Assembly: GCF_042685645.1 (NCBI RefSeq)
Contig: NZ_JBHUNX010000001.1
Span: forward strand, 4,154,001-4,218,000
Source: Salininema proteolyticum
GTDB taxonomy: Bacteria; Actinomycetota; Actinomycetes; Mycobacteriales; Micromonosporaceae
Direction of reading: 5' to 3'
DNA length: 64,000 nucleotides
Part shown: positions 27,446 through 36,368 of the stretch, in pieces
How positions within the stretch are numbered: position 1 is the stretch's first letter
How the letters are laid out: every line of letters begins with the position of its first letter
Translations under genes and position numbers: made by a program
The notes under the pieces: generated by a model
What the model saw: only the letters and a program-made list of their open reading frames with translations
Databases searched by the model: none
Told to the model about the DNA's origin: nothing

Positions 27446-28069
27446 ATGCCCAACGTCAAGGGGTATCTCGTGATCGCGGCCCTCGCGCTGTTCCTCAGCG
27501 TGACGGCCTACCCGTTCTTCGGGCTTCACGGTGCCGTCGCCGCCTTCACCGCGGCCTCCGTCTACAGCCTCGGAGGTTTCATCGCCTTCACCTATCTCCA
27601 GCGTCAGCGGGAGTTCCACCACCAGCACACCGCGGCCGCCGCCTCCGTCGCCACGCTGGCCGCCGAGCTGCGCGCCGGGGCCGAGCCCAAGAACTCCTTC
27701 TCCAGGACCGTGCGCACCTGGCCGTCGATGCTGCCCATCGGCCGCCTCGACGACGTATGGAACCTGTCGCGTCGTCTGGGCATCCCGGCCGCCGATCTCT
27801 GCGGCCGCCTGGCCGACCATTTCCGCTCCGACAAGAGGATCCGGGCCGGCATCCAGGCCGGAGCCTCGCCGCTGCTCGCCACGGCCGGGCTGCTGATCGC
27901 ACTGCCCTTCCTGGGGATCGGCATGGCCTACGGCCTGGGAACCGATCCGGTCGACTACCTGCTCGCCACCGCCGTCGGGAACGTCTGCCTCGGGTTGAGC
28001 CTCCTCCTTCAGGCCGTCGGGCTGGTGTGGGTCCACTCCATCGTCCGATCGATCGAGAGGCCGCATTGA
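27446..28069 (+). CDS. tadB: Tad pilus membrane platform protein TadB-like
   Basis: A 207-residue type II secretion F-domain protein, the reduced TadB form usual in actinobacteria. It has two N-terminal hydrophobic segments (residues 6-50), a cytoplasmic F domain (TLAAELRAGAEPKNSF, then LSRRLGIPAADLCGRLADHF), and two C-terminal hydrophobic segments. The F domain docks with TadA. AGGTCC-rich sequence precedes the ATG. Position between tadA and tadC supports the call. Confidence 0.82.
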   Translation: MPNVKGYLVIAALALFLSVTAYPFFGLHGAVAAFTAASVYSLGGFIAFTYLQRQREFHHQHTAAAASVATLAAELRAGAEPKNSFSRTVRTWPSMLPIGRLDDVWNLSRRLGIPAADLCGRLADHFRSDKRIRAGIQAGASPLLATAGLLIALPFLGIGMAYGLGTDPVDYLLATAVGNVCLGLSLLLQAVGLVWVHSIVRSIERPH

Positions 28070-28127
28070 CCACCGGTCTCCGAAGCCGACCGTCCACCTG
28101 CATTACACCGACTTTTTGAGGAGCGAC

Positions 28128-28781
28128 ATGACGATCACCGGGCCCATCGTCCACACGTCCGATTCGGCCGACCACTCCCGTCCGGAATCGGAGCCGCCCC
28201 GGTCCACACCGATGCGGCGTCTGATACCCATAGGCATCGCCCTGACGTGCCTGGCTCTCAGCCCCGACCTTCTCGGCCTGTTCCTGGCAGGTCTCCTGGG
28301 CTGGACTTCTCATCGATTCCTCCACCGAACCACGAGGCCGAAGGCGGATCCCTCGGAATGGGCCTGGGCTCTGTCCCTGGTCGCCGCCGCCCTCCGCACT
28401 GGAGCACCAGTCAATGAGGCCTTCATATACGTCAGTGAGAAGCGGAGTGACGACATCGGCCTCCGACTGCAGCGGTTCGGTTCGGCGCTCGGCCTCGGCA
28501 GCAGCCCGTCCCATGCCGCGGCACTGCTACACGGCCTGCCCGCGGTATCGCGGTTGGCCGCCGGCATCGAGCGATCGCAGTCCACCGGGTCGGCGTTGGC
28601 CGACTCCGTCGCCGAGATCGCCGACAGCATCCTCGAAGACCACCGGTACGAGGTCGACCGCCGTTCGGCCCGCGCCGGAATCTCCCTCCTCGCACCGACT
28701 TTCCTCTGTTTCCTGCCCGCCTTCGCGCTCACCGGAATAAGCCCGACGGTCATGGGCCTGCTCCGCCAGTTGCACTTCTGA
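28128..28781 (+). CDS. tadC: Tad pilus membrane platform protein TadC-like
   Basis: A 217-residue F-domain membrane protein. LSLVAAALRTGAPVNEAFIYV and LERSQSTGSALADSVAEIAD-like segments are the two halves of the F domain; LLAPTFLCFLPAFALTGISP is the final hydrophobic segment. It partners TadB at the pilus base. GAGGAG lies just before the ATG at 28128. The stop is 19 bases before the 8-bp tandem array. Confidence 0.82.
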   Translation: MTITGPIVHTSDSADHSRPESEPPRSTPMRRLIPIGIALTCLALSPDLLGLFLAGLLGWTSHRFLHRTTRPKADPSEWAWALSLVAAALRTGAPVNEAFIYVSEKRSDDIGLRLQRFGSALGLGSSPSHAAALLHGLPAVSRLAAGIERSQSTGSALADSVAEIADSILEDHRYEVDRRSARAGISLLAPTFLCFLPAFALTGISPTVMGLLRQLHF

Positions 28782-28800
28782 CCGCAACAGGCCCCCTTTG

Positions 28801-28983
28801 CGTCCACACGTCCACACGTCCACACGTCCACACGTCCACACGTCCACACGTCCACACGTCCACACGTCCACACGTCCACACGTCCACACGTCCACACGTC
28901 CACACGTCCACACGTCCACACGTCCACACGTCCACACGTCCACACGTCCACACGTCCACACGTCCACACGTCCACACGTCCAC
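28801..28983. repeat. 8-bp tandem array (CGTCCACA), about 23 copies
   Basis: CGTCCACA repeats perfectly for 183 bases between tadC and the pilin gene, ending 24 bases before the pilin ATG. There are no spacers, so it is not a CRISPR array. Eight is not a multiple of three, so each gain or loss of a unit shifts the frame of any read-through and changes promoter-to-gene spacing. Confidence 0.95.
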
Positions 28984-29007
28984 GGCAATTATCAGAAAGG
29001 TACTCAC

Positions 29008-29271
29008 ATGTCCATCCTCGATAAGGAACCACCGCGTCCGAATCCGCACATGGCCACGCCTAAACCGAACCCCCGACCCAAACGACGATCGCATCCACTG
29101 CTCGCACGATTCGCCAGACGGCTCCGAGGCGAAGAGGGAATGTCGACGGCCGAGTACGCCGTGGGAACCCTTGCCGCCGTCGCCTTCGCCGGCATCCTCC
29201 TCAACGTCTTGACGTCCGGAGGAGTCCAAGGCGCGTTGTCGTCTCTCATCCAGAGGGCCCTCTCCGCATGA
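29008..29271 (+). CDS. DUF4244 protein, Flp-type pilin of the Tad locus
   Basis: An 87-residue pilin-like protein. A basic, proline-rich N-terminus precedes GEEGMSTAEYAVGTLAAVAF, which has the Glu-Tyr-Ala pattern of Flp prepilins, and a hydrophobic helix (VAFAGILLNVLTSGGVQGAL). This is the DUF4244 family found between tadC and tadE in actinobacteria (Rv3656c position). AGAAAGG precedes the ATG at 29008. The same frame is open back through the 8-bp array to a TTG at 28798 only because the array currently has a frame-compatible length. Confidence 0.85.
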   Translation: MSILDKEPPRPNPHMATPKPNPRPKRRSHPLLARFARRLRGEEGMSTAEYAVGTLAAVAFAGILLNVLTSGGVQGALSSLIQRALSA

Positions 29272-29690
29272 ATCCGGTCAGACCTTGCATCCGGGGCCCT
29301 TGAACGCCCCTCACTGTCCGCAGCGGGGACTGCGGCGACCCTATTCACGACAGCACCCGCGGTCCCCGCTGCCTCCCAACAGGCTCATAGAACCGCATTC
29401 CCGACTCTGCGGGACTTTGCCGACTCCCAAAGGACGCCCAATACGCGAAGCCGCGACTACCGACCACTCGAAGAAACTCACCCACGCCGCGACCTGATCA
29501 GCGAACGACCGAAGGCGGCGAAATGAAGTTCGATTCCGAGCTCGGCCAACGTGCCCTCGCATGAGATCTGTAAGCCCTCATCCTGTGGAAACATCGATCT
29601 TCACGCACAAGGCGCGCCTGCCGTCGCATCGTCCCGCTCGAATCACCGAACAAATCAACGCCCGCCTTCCGAGGACTCACGGAGGAAAGA
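29272..29690. other. Gap inside the pilus locus with a large hairpin
   Basis: About 420 bases separate the pilin from tadE, unusual in an otherwise tight operon. A long imperfect hairpin occupies 29320-29372. Short open frames have no ribosome-binding sites and I do not call them. Confidence 0.5.
29320..29372 (+). terminator. 16-bp stem hairpin after the pilin gene
   Basis: GCAGCGGGGACTGCGG (29320-29335) pairs with CCGCGGTCCCCGCTGC (29357-29372) with one wobble and a 21-base loop. There is no T-tract. It could partly terminate transcription or protect the 3' end of an abundant pilin message. Confidence 0.5.
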
Positions 29691-30191
29691 ATGGCCACGA
29701 CAGCTCCTTCCGACCGACCAACGCACGAACCTGAACCCGCCTCCCCGAATGCCGACAAACGAGGAGCCACCGCCTTCATAGGGCCCCGGCCATCCCTCCA
29801 CTCTCAAAGGCACCGCCTGAAACGATTTCTTTCCCGATTCACCACCGAATCGGGCATGGTCACCGGTGAATTGGCCGTATCCCTGCTTGCGGTCGTCCTC
29901 ACCATCGGCCTGGCCATGTGGGCCCAAGGAGCCATCGGCACGAAGATCCAGGCCATCGATACAGCGCACGTCGCCGCCCTGGCCGCGGCACGCGGTGACG
30001 ATCCCCAGGCCGCGACCGAATCCCAACGTCCGCCTGGCGCCTCCGTCTCCGTTCAGAAGTCCGACCGCTTCGTTCATGTGCGGGTGCGGGCTACCGTCCG
30101 CCCGTTCGGCCCCCTGACACCGTCCATCGACACCGTCGCAGAGGCCACGTCCGTTCGCCAGGATCTTCAAGACGGGAGCCTGATCCAATGA
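29691..30191 (+). CDS. TadE-like pseudopilin
   Basis: A 166-residue minor pilin-like protein. A 50-residue cytoplasmic leader is followed by TTESGMVTGELAVSLLAVVLT, whose Gly/Glu arrangement matches TadE processing sites, then one membrane helix and a C-terminal domain. GGAGGAAAGA sits immediately before the ATG. Its stop overlaps the next start in ATGA. It corresponds to the Rv3655c position. Confidence 0.8.
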   Translation: MATTAPSDRPTHEPEPASPNADKRGATAFIGPRPSLHSQRHRLKRFLSRFTTESGMVTGELAVSLLAVVLTIGLAMWAQGAIGTKIQAIDTAHVAALAAARGDDPQAATESQRPPGASVSVQKSDRFVHVRVRATVRPFGPLTPSIDTVAEATSVRQDLQDGSLIQ

Positions 30192-30727
30192 GTCCCAGGC
30201 AGCTTGCAGACGAACGCAACCTGCAACCACATCAAATGCTGGTATTCCTGCTGCTGCGTATACCTCATCTACTCGCGAACAGGGATTTCACAGGCCCAGG
30301 ACTGTTTCTTCGCCGGTGGCGAGCTTTCAGGGCATCGCTGAGCAACACCATTCGAGGCAGTCTGACACCATTCCGCATGCGCAGTGAACAAGGCAGCGGC
30401 ACTGTCCTATCCATCGGCGTCATATCAGCGACCATGGTCGTCGCGCTCGCGCTCATATCCGTCGCTCAGGCGCGATCGCTCCGGCATCAAGCCCAGGTCG
30501 CGGCGGATGCCGCAGCATTGGCCGGCGCCATGCGGGTTCTGTTGGGGCAGGACGACGCCTGCGGCTCCGCTAGCTCCGTGGCCTCGCAGAATGACGCGAC
30601 GTTGGAGTCCTGCTCGGTCGAGGAGGCCACCGTTCGGCTCCGAGTATCTTATTCGGACCCGGTCTTGAACGCCGGCGTCCTGACCGCGGAAGCGGACTCC
30701 CGCGCAGGACCAGCCTTCGGATATTGA
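30188..30727 (+). CDS. TadE-like protein (Rv3654c family)
   Basis: A 179-residue protein whose core is SEQGSGTVLSIGVISATMVV, a single membrane helix and ADAAALAGAMRVLLGQDDAC. This is the helicase/secretion-neighbourhood TadE-like family that ends the actinobacterial Tad locus. The N-terminal 65 residues are longer than usual and may not all be translated; the ATGA overlap with tadE supports the long start, but an internal start near MRSEQGSG is an alternative. Two Cys residues in the C-terminal part could form a disulfide outside the cell. Confidence 0.8.
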   Translation: MSPRQLADERNLQPHQMLVFLLLRIPHLLANRDFTGPGLFLRRWRAFRASLSNTIRGSLTPFRMRSEQGSGTVLSIGVISATMVVALALISVAQARSLRHQAQVAADAAALAGAMRVLLGQDDACGSASSVASQNDATLESCSVEEATVRLRVSYSDPVLNAGVLTAEADSRAGPAFGY

Positions 30728-30822
30728 TCCGACTTAGAGCCGGCGATGTTCCCGGCCCAGGCCACCAAGGTGACGCGTTCAAAATCCGCGTACGCTCACG
30801 CACCCAACCCAGAGGTATAGGC

Positions 30823-30938
30823 AGCGCACCAGCGCACCAGCGCACCAGCGCACCAGCGCACCAGCGCACCAGCGCACCAGCGCACCAGCGCACCAGCGCA
30901 CCAGCGCACCAGCGCACCAGCGCACCAGCGCACCAGCG
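30823..30938. repeat. 8-bp tandem array (CGCACCAG), about 14.5 copies
   Basis: A second perfect 8-bp array, of different sequence, lies between the end of the Tad locus and the 3' end of a minus-strand membrane-protein gene. There are no spacers. AAAGGAGG at 30990-30997 is a perfect ribosome-binding-like sequence but no gene follows it. Confidence 0.95.
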
Positions 30939-31010
30939 AGATTATCCAGCCATATCCGCTACAGGCCAACCATTGTCAGTCGGCCAATCTCGGAAAGGAG
31001 GCCAGTCCGA

Positions 31011-32735
31011 TCAGTCCTTTTTCTTCTTCCGGAGCAGTCCGCGCTTCTTGGCAGGCTTCTCCTTCGTGGCCTCGGATCCTGGTCCCTCAGCGGGCTCGCC
31101 CGCCCCCGGCGCTGGATGCTCCTGCGCGGATCCATCCGCCGCAAACGGGGAACTGGTCTGGTTGCCGACCGGCCTCAGGTCTTGAACCCAGCCGACGGTC
31201 TCGTCAGCGGGCATCTCTACCGTGTCGCTTTCGTCCTGACCGGTAGTTCCGTCCTCTACCGAAGAGTCCGCCGTTTTCGAGCCCTGGCGTTTTCCTCGCT
31301 TCGTCGTAGCCTTTCGCGACGTGGACTTGCGCTTCGGCTTTGCTTTGGAAGCAGGCTCTCCGTCGTTGGAGGTCGGGGCGGCGGCACCCGCTCCGTCGGA
31401 TGCGCCGCTCATAGCGTTGAACGTACCGTCCTCCGACGGACTGGTAGCCGTGTCCGCGCCCGCATTCTTCGACTTCTTGCGAGTTTTGCGGCCGGAAGCG
31501 CGACGACCGTCGTCGGGCTTGGCCGGGCCGCGTTGGGCCGGGATGCCACCCTGCCCCGTTGCAGCGGAGGGACCGTCCACCGGACGACCGTAGGCCATGT
31601 CATCGCCAGAGTTGTCCTGGTTCATGGGGGGTTCGGCGCCCATGTGAGCGACAGCCGCGTCTTCGTGGGCTCCCCACCCGTATTGGTCGCCGTCTTGGCC
31701 ACGGTAGCCATCGTCGAAACCTGATCCGGCGAGGTGTGCCGGTCGGGCTTTGAGCTGTTGGGTTTCGTCCGCGTCTTCGGCTCGGCCTTCACCTGCACCG
31801 TTCGGTCGACCATCATTGCCATTGGCACTGGGGGTGCTCTGTTCGATATGGTCGTCGATCTGTCCGCCGGAGCGGGGCAGGGCGGAGATCAACAGCGAAC
31901 CGAGGATGCCCGCGATGCAAGCGGTCGGTCCGACATTGAGCAACGCCATGGCCTCCGCGTCCGTCCCCGCCGGTCCACCGGCGAAGTGGGCGACGGTGAT
32001 GACCAGGGGGCCGGCGATGCCGCTGGCCGCTGCGATCCGGTAACCGGAGGACGATATGGGCCTGCTGCGAGAGAATCCGGCAACGACCGCGCCGATCAGG
32101 AACGAACCCGCGATGAAGGGCAGAGCGAACGTCAGTCCTCGGATCTCTAGCTGTGGAATGTCCTGCCCCCACTGCCCCCACACGGCCGGTATGCTGCCGG
32201 GTCCGGCGGGTCGGCCGATGTCGGTGAAGGAGTCGAGGACGGCGAAGACCCAGACGAGCGTCACCGAGGCTCCGACGTTCACGGCCACGGCGAGGGAGCC
32301 CAGTGCGATGAGCGTGAGAGCGAGTCCCACGAGAGCGCCCAGGGCGGAGGAGATGATGGGGCTGATAGGGAAGTCTCCCTGTTCAGTACCTTGGCGAGCG
32401 GCAAGGGAGACGAGAGGTCCGGTGATGAACCCACCGACGGCGGAAGCGACGACCACGGACAGGCGGGCTAGAACGGGGAACTCCTTCTCCCCTTTCGAGC
32501 CCATCATGCCCGAGGCCATACCTCCGACGACGACGGATACCGCAGCGAACCACGTGACCCACGCGGTGTTCGCACTGTGGCGATACTGGAGCGCACCGGA
32601 ATCCATGTCCGACCAGGACAGGAGGCCGAAGCCCCAGGCGAGGCCCATTTGGGCCAGCGCCGCGGCGGCTGCGATACCGAATCCGATTCCCACTCGTTTG
32701 TATGCCGACGAGTCTGTGTACATGATCAGGACCAT
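31011..32735 (-). CDS. Polytopic membrane protein with long charged C-terminal tail
   Basis: A 574-residue protein of unknown function. The first 330 residues hold about eight hydrophobic segments (for example GIGFGIAAAAALAQMGLAWG, ALGALVGLALTLIALGSLAV, LPFIAGSFLIGAVVAGF). The remaining 240 residues are acidic and Ser/Gly-rich with lysine patches and end in LLRKKKKD. The basic end may contact membrane or nucleic acid. The ATG at 32735 is preferred, although an ATG four codons later and longer starts are possible; no ribosome-binding site decides it. It converges on the Tad locus and shows no known transporter motif. Confidence 0.65.
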   Translation of the reverse strand: MVLIMYTDSSAYKRVGIGFGIAAAAALAQMGLAWGFGLLSWSDMDSGALQYRHSANTAWVTWFAAVSVVVGGMASGMMGSKGEKEFPVLARLSVVVASAVGGFITGPLVSLAARQGTEQGDFPISPIISSALGALVGLALTLIALGSLAVAVNVGASVTLVWVFAVLDSFTDIGRPAGPGSIPAVWGQWGQDIPQLEIRGLTFALPFIAGSFLIGAVVAGFSRSRPISSSGYRIAAASGIAGPLVITVAHFAGGPAGTDAEAMALLNVGPTACIAGILGSLLISALPRSGGQIDDHIEQSTPSANGNDGRPNGAGEGRAEDADETQQLKARPAHLAGSGFDDGYRGQDGDQYGWGAHEDAAVAHMGAEPPMNQDNSGDDMAYGRPVDGPSAATGQGGIPAQRGPAKPDDGRRASGRKTRKKSKNAGADTATSPSEDGTFNAMSGASDGAGAAAPTSNDGEPASKAKPKRKSTSRKATTKRGKRQGSKTADSSVEDGTTGQDESDTVEMPADETVGWVQDLRPVGNQTSSPFAADGSAQEHPAPGAGEPAEGPGSEATKEKPAKKRGLLRKKKKD

Positions 32736-33596
32736 ACCGGGATACTCTCTGTATTCACCCATGCCCGTTATTGGAAACATCCGATCCCTTGGTGAGCAGC
32801 ACAATCGCCACCAACTGTCCGAAATATCGATAGACCGATGTCGACATCTGGGTGTCGCTTCGGTATCGGGGAGTGATGATGACATTGGTTGGCATCACCA
32901 GAGAAGGGGACATCGGGAGGGGCGACACGGCCTCAGGGGAAGAACGGCGGAGGAAACGAACGTCTCGGCAACAGACGCCGCGAGTAGAGGCCGCGCACCC
33001 GGAAAAGGGGCGGCGCAGAAGGGATGACACGACGAGCGGAATGGCTGTCACGCCCAAAGAAACGAGTCTGGACATCGACCGACTCCCCTCATACCCGGAG
33101 ATGCACGTGCCGGTCTGTGCCAGTCATGGTTTTCGGGGAGTACAGGTCGGATCGGTTGAAGCGCGGGCAGGGATGGCAAAGCCTGATCATGACCATATTG
33201 GATCGATATGACCGATCGATCCGAACGTATTCGATCCGACTGCCGGAGTCGTCGCGGGGAGGCAGTCATACAGATACTGACGCGAGCCGGTAGGCGGCTG
33301 TTCGACCAGCCGTCTTGCGCCGAGAGGTGAGACGGTATTGAACCGTGCAACGCGACGGCTCTTTCAGTCCCCTCGGGCAGGGAACGCGACGAATCCATAC
33401 GAGTCCTGCTCAGCATGCGAGACACAGTGACGAATTCACCGCGGCTCGCGTCCAGGGTTCCGAGCAGAGCCCCGCACCGGCTATCCTGCGGGTGGAACAA
33501 TGGTCACCTGCCCGGTCGCCAGCAGTGAAAATGATTCCGCGCTCTGCTCAGTCGCCGCTGTTCAGGGGGAATCGGTCCCGAAGGGTACTTTTGCAC
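32736..33596. other. Long gap upstream of glyA
   Basis: About 860 bases with no gene I can support. Bases 33170-33245 are AT-richer and contain an inverted repeat GGATCGAT (33200-33207) / ATCGATCC (33215-33222), possibly an operator. I see no recognised riboswitch before glyA. Confidence 0.5.
33200..33222. promoter_or_regulatory. Palindrome in the glyA upstream gap
   Basis: GGATCGAT and ATCGATCC are perfect inverted arms 7 bases apart, followed by a further CGATCC near 33232. The spacing suits a dimeric regulator, but nothing identifies it. Confidence 0.35.
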
Positions 33597-34874
33597 ATGA
33601 CTGACGCTTATGAACGTTTGACCGCGAGCCTCGCGTCCGCCGATCCCGAAATCGAACGCCTCATCGACGACGAGGGCCGACGCCAGTCCGAGAAGATCCG
33701 GCTCATCGCGTCCGAGAACTACGTCTCCCAGTCCGTTCTCGAGGCCACCGGCTCGATCCTCACCAACAAGTACTCGGAGGGCTACGCCGGCAAGCGCTAC
33801 TACGAGGGCCAGCAGTACATCGATGAGATCGAGGAACTGGCCATCGCCCGCGCCAAGGACTTGTTCGGCGCCGACCACGCCAACGTCCAGCCGTACTCCG
33901 GCTCCCCGGCCAACCTCGCCGTCTACATGGCCCTCGCCAACCCGGGCGACACCATCATGGGCATGGGCCTTCCCATGGGCGGCCACCTGACCCACGGCTG
34001 GAAGGTCTCCGCCACCGGCAAGTGGTTCAACGCCGTGCACTACGGCGTCGAGAAGGAGACCGGCCGCATCGACATGAACGAGGTCGCCGAGCTCGCCAAG
34101 GAGCACCGTCCGAAGATCATCTTCTGCGGCGGCACGGCCATCCCCCGCACCGTCGACTTCCCGGCCTTCGCCGAGATCGCCCGCGAGACCGGCTCCGTCC
34201 TGATCGCCGACATCGCCCACATCGCCGGCCTGGTCGCCGGCGGCGCGCACCCGTCGCCGTTCGGCCACGCCGAAGTCGTCACCACCACGACCCACAAGAC
34301 CCTGCGCGGTCCTCGCGGCGCGATGATCATGTGCGACGACGACCATGCCAAGGCCATCGACAAGGCCGTCTTCCCCGGACTCCAGGGCGGACCGCACAAC
34401 CACACGACGGCCGCCATCGCCGTCGCGCTACGCGAGGCGGCCCACGAGTCGTTCGGCGACTACGCCCACCAGATCGTCAAGAACGCGAAGGCCCTCGCCC
34501 AGGCGCTGAAGACCCGCGGTTACGACCTGGTCAGCGGAGGCACCGACAACCACCTGATCCTGATCGACCTGACCAACAAGGGCATCGGCGGCAAGCCCGC
34601 CGCCAAGGCGCTCGACCAGGCCGGCATCGAGCTGAACTTCAACACCGTCCCGTTCGACCAGCGCAAGCCGTTCGACCCGTCCGGCCTGCGCATCGGCACG
34701 GCAGCGGTGACCACGCGCGGCATGGTGGAGAAGGACATGGAGCTCGTTGCCGACTGGATCAACCGCACGGTCGAGGCCTGCAAGTCCGACAAGGCCGACG
34801 AGTACCCGGTCATCGCCGGCGAGATCAAGGACTTCGTCGCCAAGTACCCGATCCCGGGCTGGCCGACGTCCTAA
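33597..34874 (+). CDS. glyA: Serine hydroxymethyltransferase
   Basis: A 425-residue PLP enzyme that converts serine and tetrahydrofolate to glycine and methylene-THF. It has the N-terminal SEKIRLIASENYVSQSV, the NVQPYSGSPANLAVYMAL cofactor region, the PLP lysine in TTTTHKTLRGPRG, and the C-terminal GLRIGTAAVTTRGM. AAGGG lies upstream of the ATG at 33597 at a slightly long spacing; the frame further upstream is not conserved. A strong hairpin terminator follows. Confidence 0.97.
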   Translation: MTDAYERLTASLASADPEIERLIDDEGRRQSEKIRLIASENYVSQSVLEATGSILTNKYSEGYAGKRYYEGQQYIDEIEELAIARAKDLFGADHANVQPYSGSPANLAVYMALANPGDTIMGMGLPMGGHLTHGWKVSATGKWFNAVHYGVEKETGRIDMNEVAELAKEHRPKIIFCGGTAIPRTVDFPAFAEIARETGSVLIADIAHIAGLVAGGAHPSPFGHAEVVTTTTHKTLRGPRGAMIMCDDDHAKAIDKAVFPGLQGGPHNHTTAAIAVALREAAHESFGDYAHQIVKNAKALAQALKTRGYDLVSGGTDNHLILIDLTNKGIGGKPAAKALDQAGIELNFNTVPFDQRKPFDPSGLRIGTAAVTTRGMVEKDMELVADWINRTVEACKSDKADEYPVIAGEIKDFVAKYPIPGWPTS

Positions 34875-34900
34875 GACCACGCCCAGTCCTGGTTTGACAG

Positions 34901-34939
34901 CCGAGGGGCCCGCCGACCGATAGTCGGCGGGCCCCTCGG
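34901..34939. terminator. Strong hairpin between glyA and a convergent lipoprotein gene
   Basis: CCGAGGGGCCCGCCGAC (34901-34917) pairs perfectly with GTCGGCGGGCCCCTCGG (34923-34939): a 17-bp stem with a 5-base loop. It lies 26 bases past the glyA stop and ends transcripts from both sides, although no T-tract is present. Confidence 0.85.
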
Positions 34940-35014
34940 TGCGTACGTTTCGTGTGGGAAGGGCGCTGGGGTAGGGGTCGACCGACGGCCCGGGCCCCGT
35001 GGAGCGCGGTCCTC

Positions 35015-35782
35015 CTACCGGAAGTCGACGCGCACGTTCCCCGCGTCGGTCTTCGCCTCGATGGTGCGCTCGGACTCGTCGTTCTCGGGAACCTCGATCG
35101 ACATCTTCCCCGCCGACGTGCCCGCGTCGACCTTGTACTCGGTCCCGTCGTCGGGCACCACGACCGCCACGTTCCCGGCGTCGGAGTTCGCCTCGACCTC
35201 TTTGGCCGGCACGGCGAGGTTGACCGTCACATTGCCGGCGTCGGTGCTCGCCTCGATCTTGTCGGCCTCCCCTGCCACGCGGATGTCGACGTTGCCGGCG
35301 TCGGTGCCGACCTCGGCCTCTTTGGCGGCCAAGCCGGTTCCGACCACGTTGCCCGCGTCGGTGTGCGCCAGGACCTTGCCCTGGAGCCCGGTCAGGTCGA
35401 TGTTCCCGGCCTCGGTGTCCAGGTCGACGTCGACGTCGTGGGGGACGGTGAACTCATACGAGATGGAGCAGGAGTTGGAGTTCAGTCCGCCGCAACCCTG
35501 GGTGGAGACGCGGAGGGTCCCGTCGTCGACGGTCTCTGCGGAGGCGGGTTTCTCGTCGTTCCACCGGAACTCGCGTTCGACCTCGACCTTGTCGACGTCG
35601 CCCGCCTTCACCTCGATGTTCCCGCCGCTGGACTCGAGCTCGATGCTCGTGATCGCCTCGTCGTAGACGTGACTCTCGCTGGACGTCTCCTTGGCGCCGT
35701 TGGGGCCGCAGGCGCTGAGCATCCCGGCGGCCAGAACGGCGCCCGCCAGGACCGTGTTTCGGAGGGATGTGCTCGTCGGCAT
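35015..35782 (-). CDS. DUF4097-like beta-helix lipoprotein
   Basis: A 255-residue exported lipoprotein. The signal peptide ends at the lipobox LSAC (LAGAVLAAGMLSACGPN). The mature part is a regular series of short strands with the recurring TDAGNV motif (HTDAGNVVG, GTDAGNVDI, STDAGNVTV, KTDAGNVRV), the right-handed beta-helix pattern of DUF4097 putative adhesins. It would be anchored to the outer face of the membrane. The Met at 35782 has GAGG upstream. A ligand is not known. Two Cys in the middle (QGCGGLNSNSCS) may bond. Confidence 0.85.
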   Translation of the reverse strand: MPTSTSLRNTVLAGAVLAAGMLSACGPNGAKETSSESHVYDEAITSIELESSGGNIEVKAGDVDKVEVEREFRWNDEKPASAETVDDGTLRVSTQGCGGLNSNSCSISYEFTVPHDVDVDLDTEAGNIDLTGLQGKVLAHTDAGNVVGTGLAAKEAEVGTDAGNVDIRVAGEADKIEASTDAGNVTVNLAVPAKEVEANSDAGNVAVVVPDDGTEYKVDAGTSAGKMSIEVPENDESERTIEAKTDAGNVRVDFR

Positions 35783-35975
35783 GGTCGAACCTCGCTTTCC
35801 TCGCACCATAGTAGCGGGATCCCGCCTGGTGCGCCCGGGCGAACGGCCCTGGGCCCGAGGCTCGTCCACCGTTCGACGTTCCGCGGCGCCTCACTTCGGA
35901 CAGTGGCCGTTCCCCTACGCGATACCCTGCCGCCCAGGGGTTCTGCTTCTGGCCGCCGAGCTCTAGGCTGAATGA

Positions 35976-36368
35976 ATGCGAATGAACCTCCTCCCGCTCG
36001 CTCTCCTCCCGGTCTTCCTCACCGCCTGCACCGACGATCCGCCCGAGCCGGAGCCCGAACCGGACTACCCCACCGTCGTCGACGCGGTCGCCGTCCGAGA
36101 AGACGGAGCCTTCACGGTTCACATCACCGTCGACTCGGCCTACGACTCCGAGGAGCGCTGGGCCGACGCCGTTCGCGTCGTGGGCCCGGACGGCGGGGAG
36201 ATGGCGATCGCCGAGTTTCCCGAGCCGCACGAGGACGAACAGCCTTTCACCAGGTCCATTGAGGGCGTCGATGCCCCGATGGACGTGGAGGTCGTCGAAG
36301 TCCAGGCCCGCGACTCGGAGAACGGATGGAACCCCGAGACGCTGGAGGTCCGTCTCGACGGCGGGTGA
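35976..36368 (+). CDS. Small lipoprotein
   Basis: A 130-residue lipoprotein: signal NLLPLALLPVFLTAC with lipobox LTAC, an acidic Pro/Glu linker (PPEPEPEPDYP), and one small beta-rich domain (VREDGAFTVHITVDSAYDSE). No family is recognised. Three ATGs (35972, 35976, 35982) crowd the start; TAGGCT immediately upstream resembles a -10 element and could give a leaderless message. It is transcribed away from the DUF4097 gene. Confidence 0.7.
   Translation: MRMNLLPLALLPVFLTACTDDPPEPEPEPDYPTVVDAVAVREDGAFTVHITVDSAYDSEERWADAVRVVGPDGGEMAIAEFPEPHEDEQPFTRSIEGVDAPMDVEVVEVQARDSENGWNPETLEVRLDGG

Noticed and set aside
28801..28983. CRISPR array
   Set aside because: The repeats are contiguous 8-mers without spacers, and no cas genes are present in the window.
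28798..29271. 157-residue pilin starting at TTG 28798 and including the array
   Set aside because: The array-encoded HVHTSTRP repeats would be frame-unstable. AGAAAGG directly before the ATG at 29008 and the normal DUF4244 length favour the short form.
30823..30938. CRISPR array or protein repeat
   Set aside because: There are no spacers, and the frame through the array has no supported start.
32755..33075. 106-residue minus-strand gene
   Set aside because: It is rich in Ser, Arg and Val without a ribosome-binding site or motif, and is likely chance in the glyA upstream gap.
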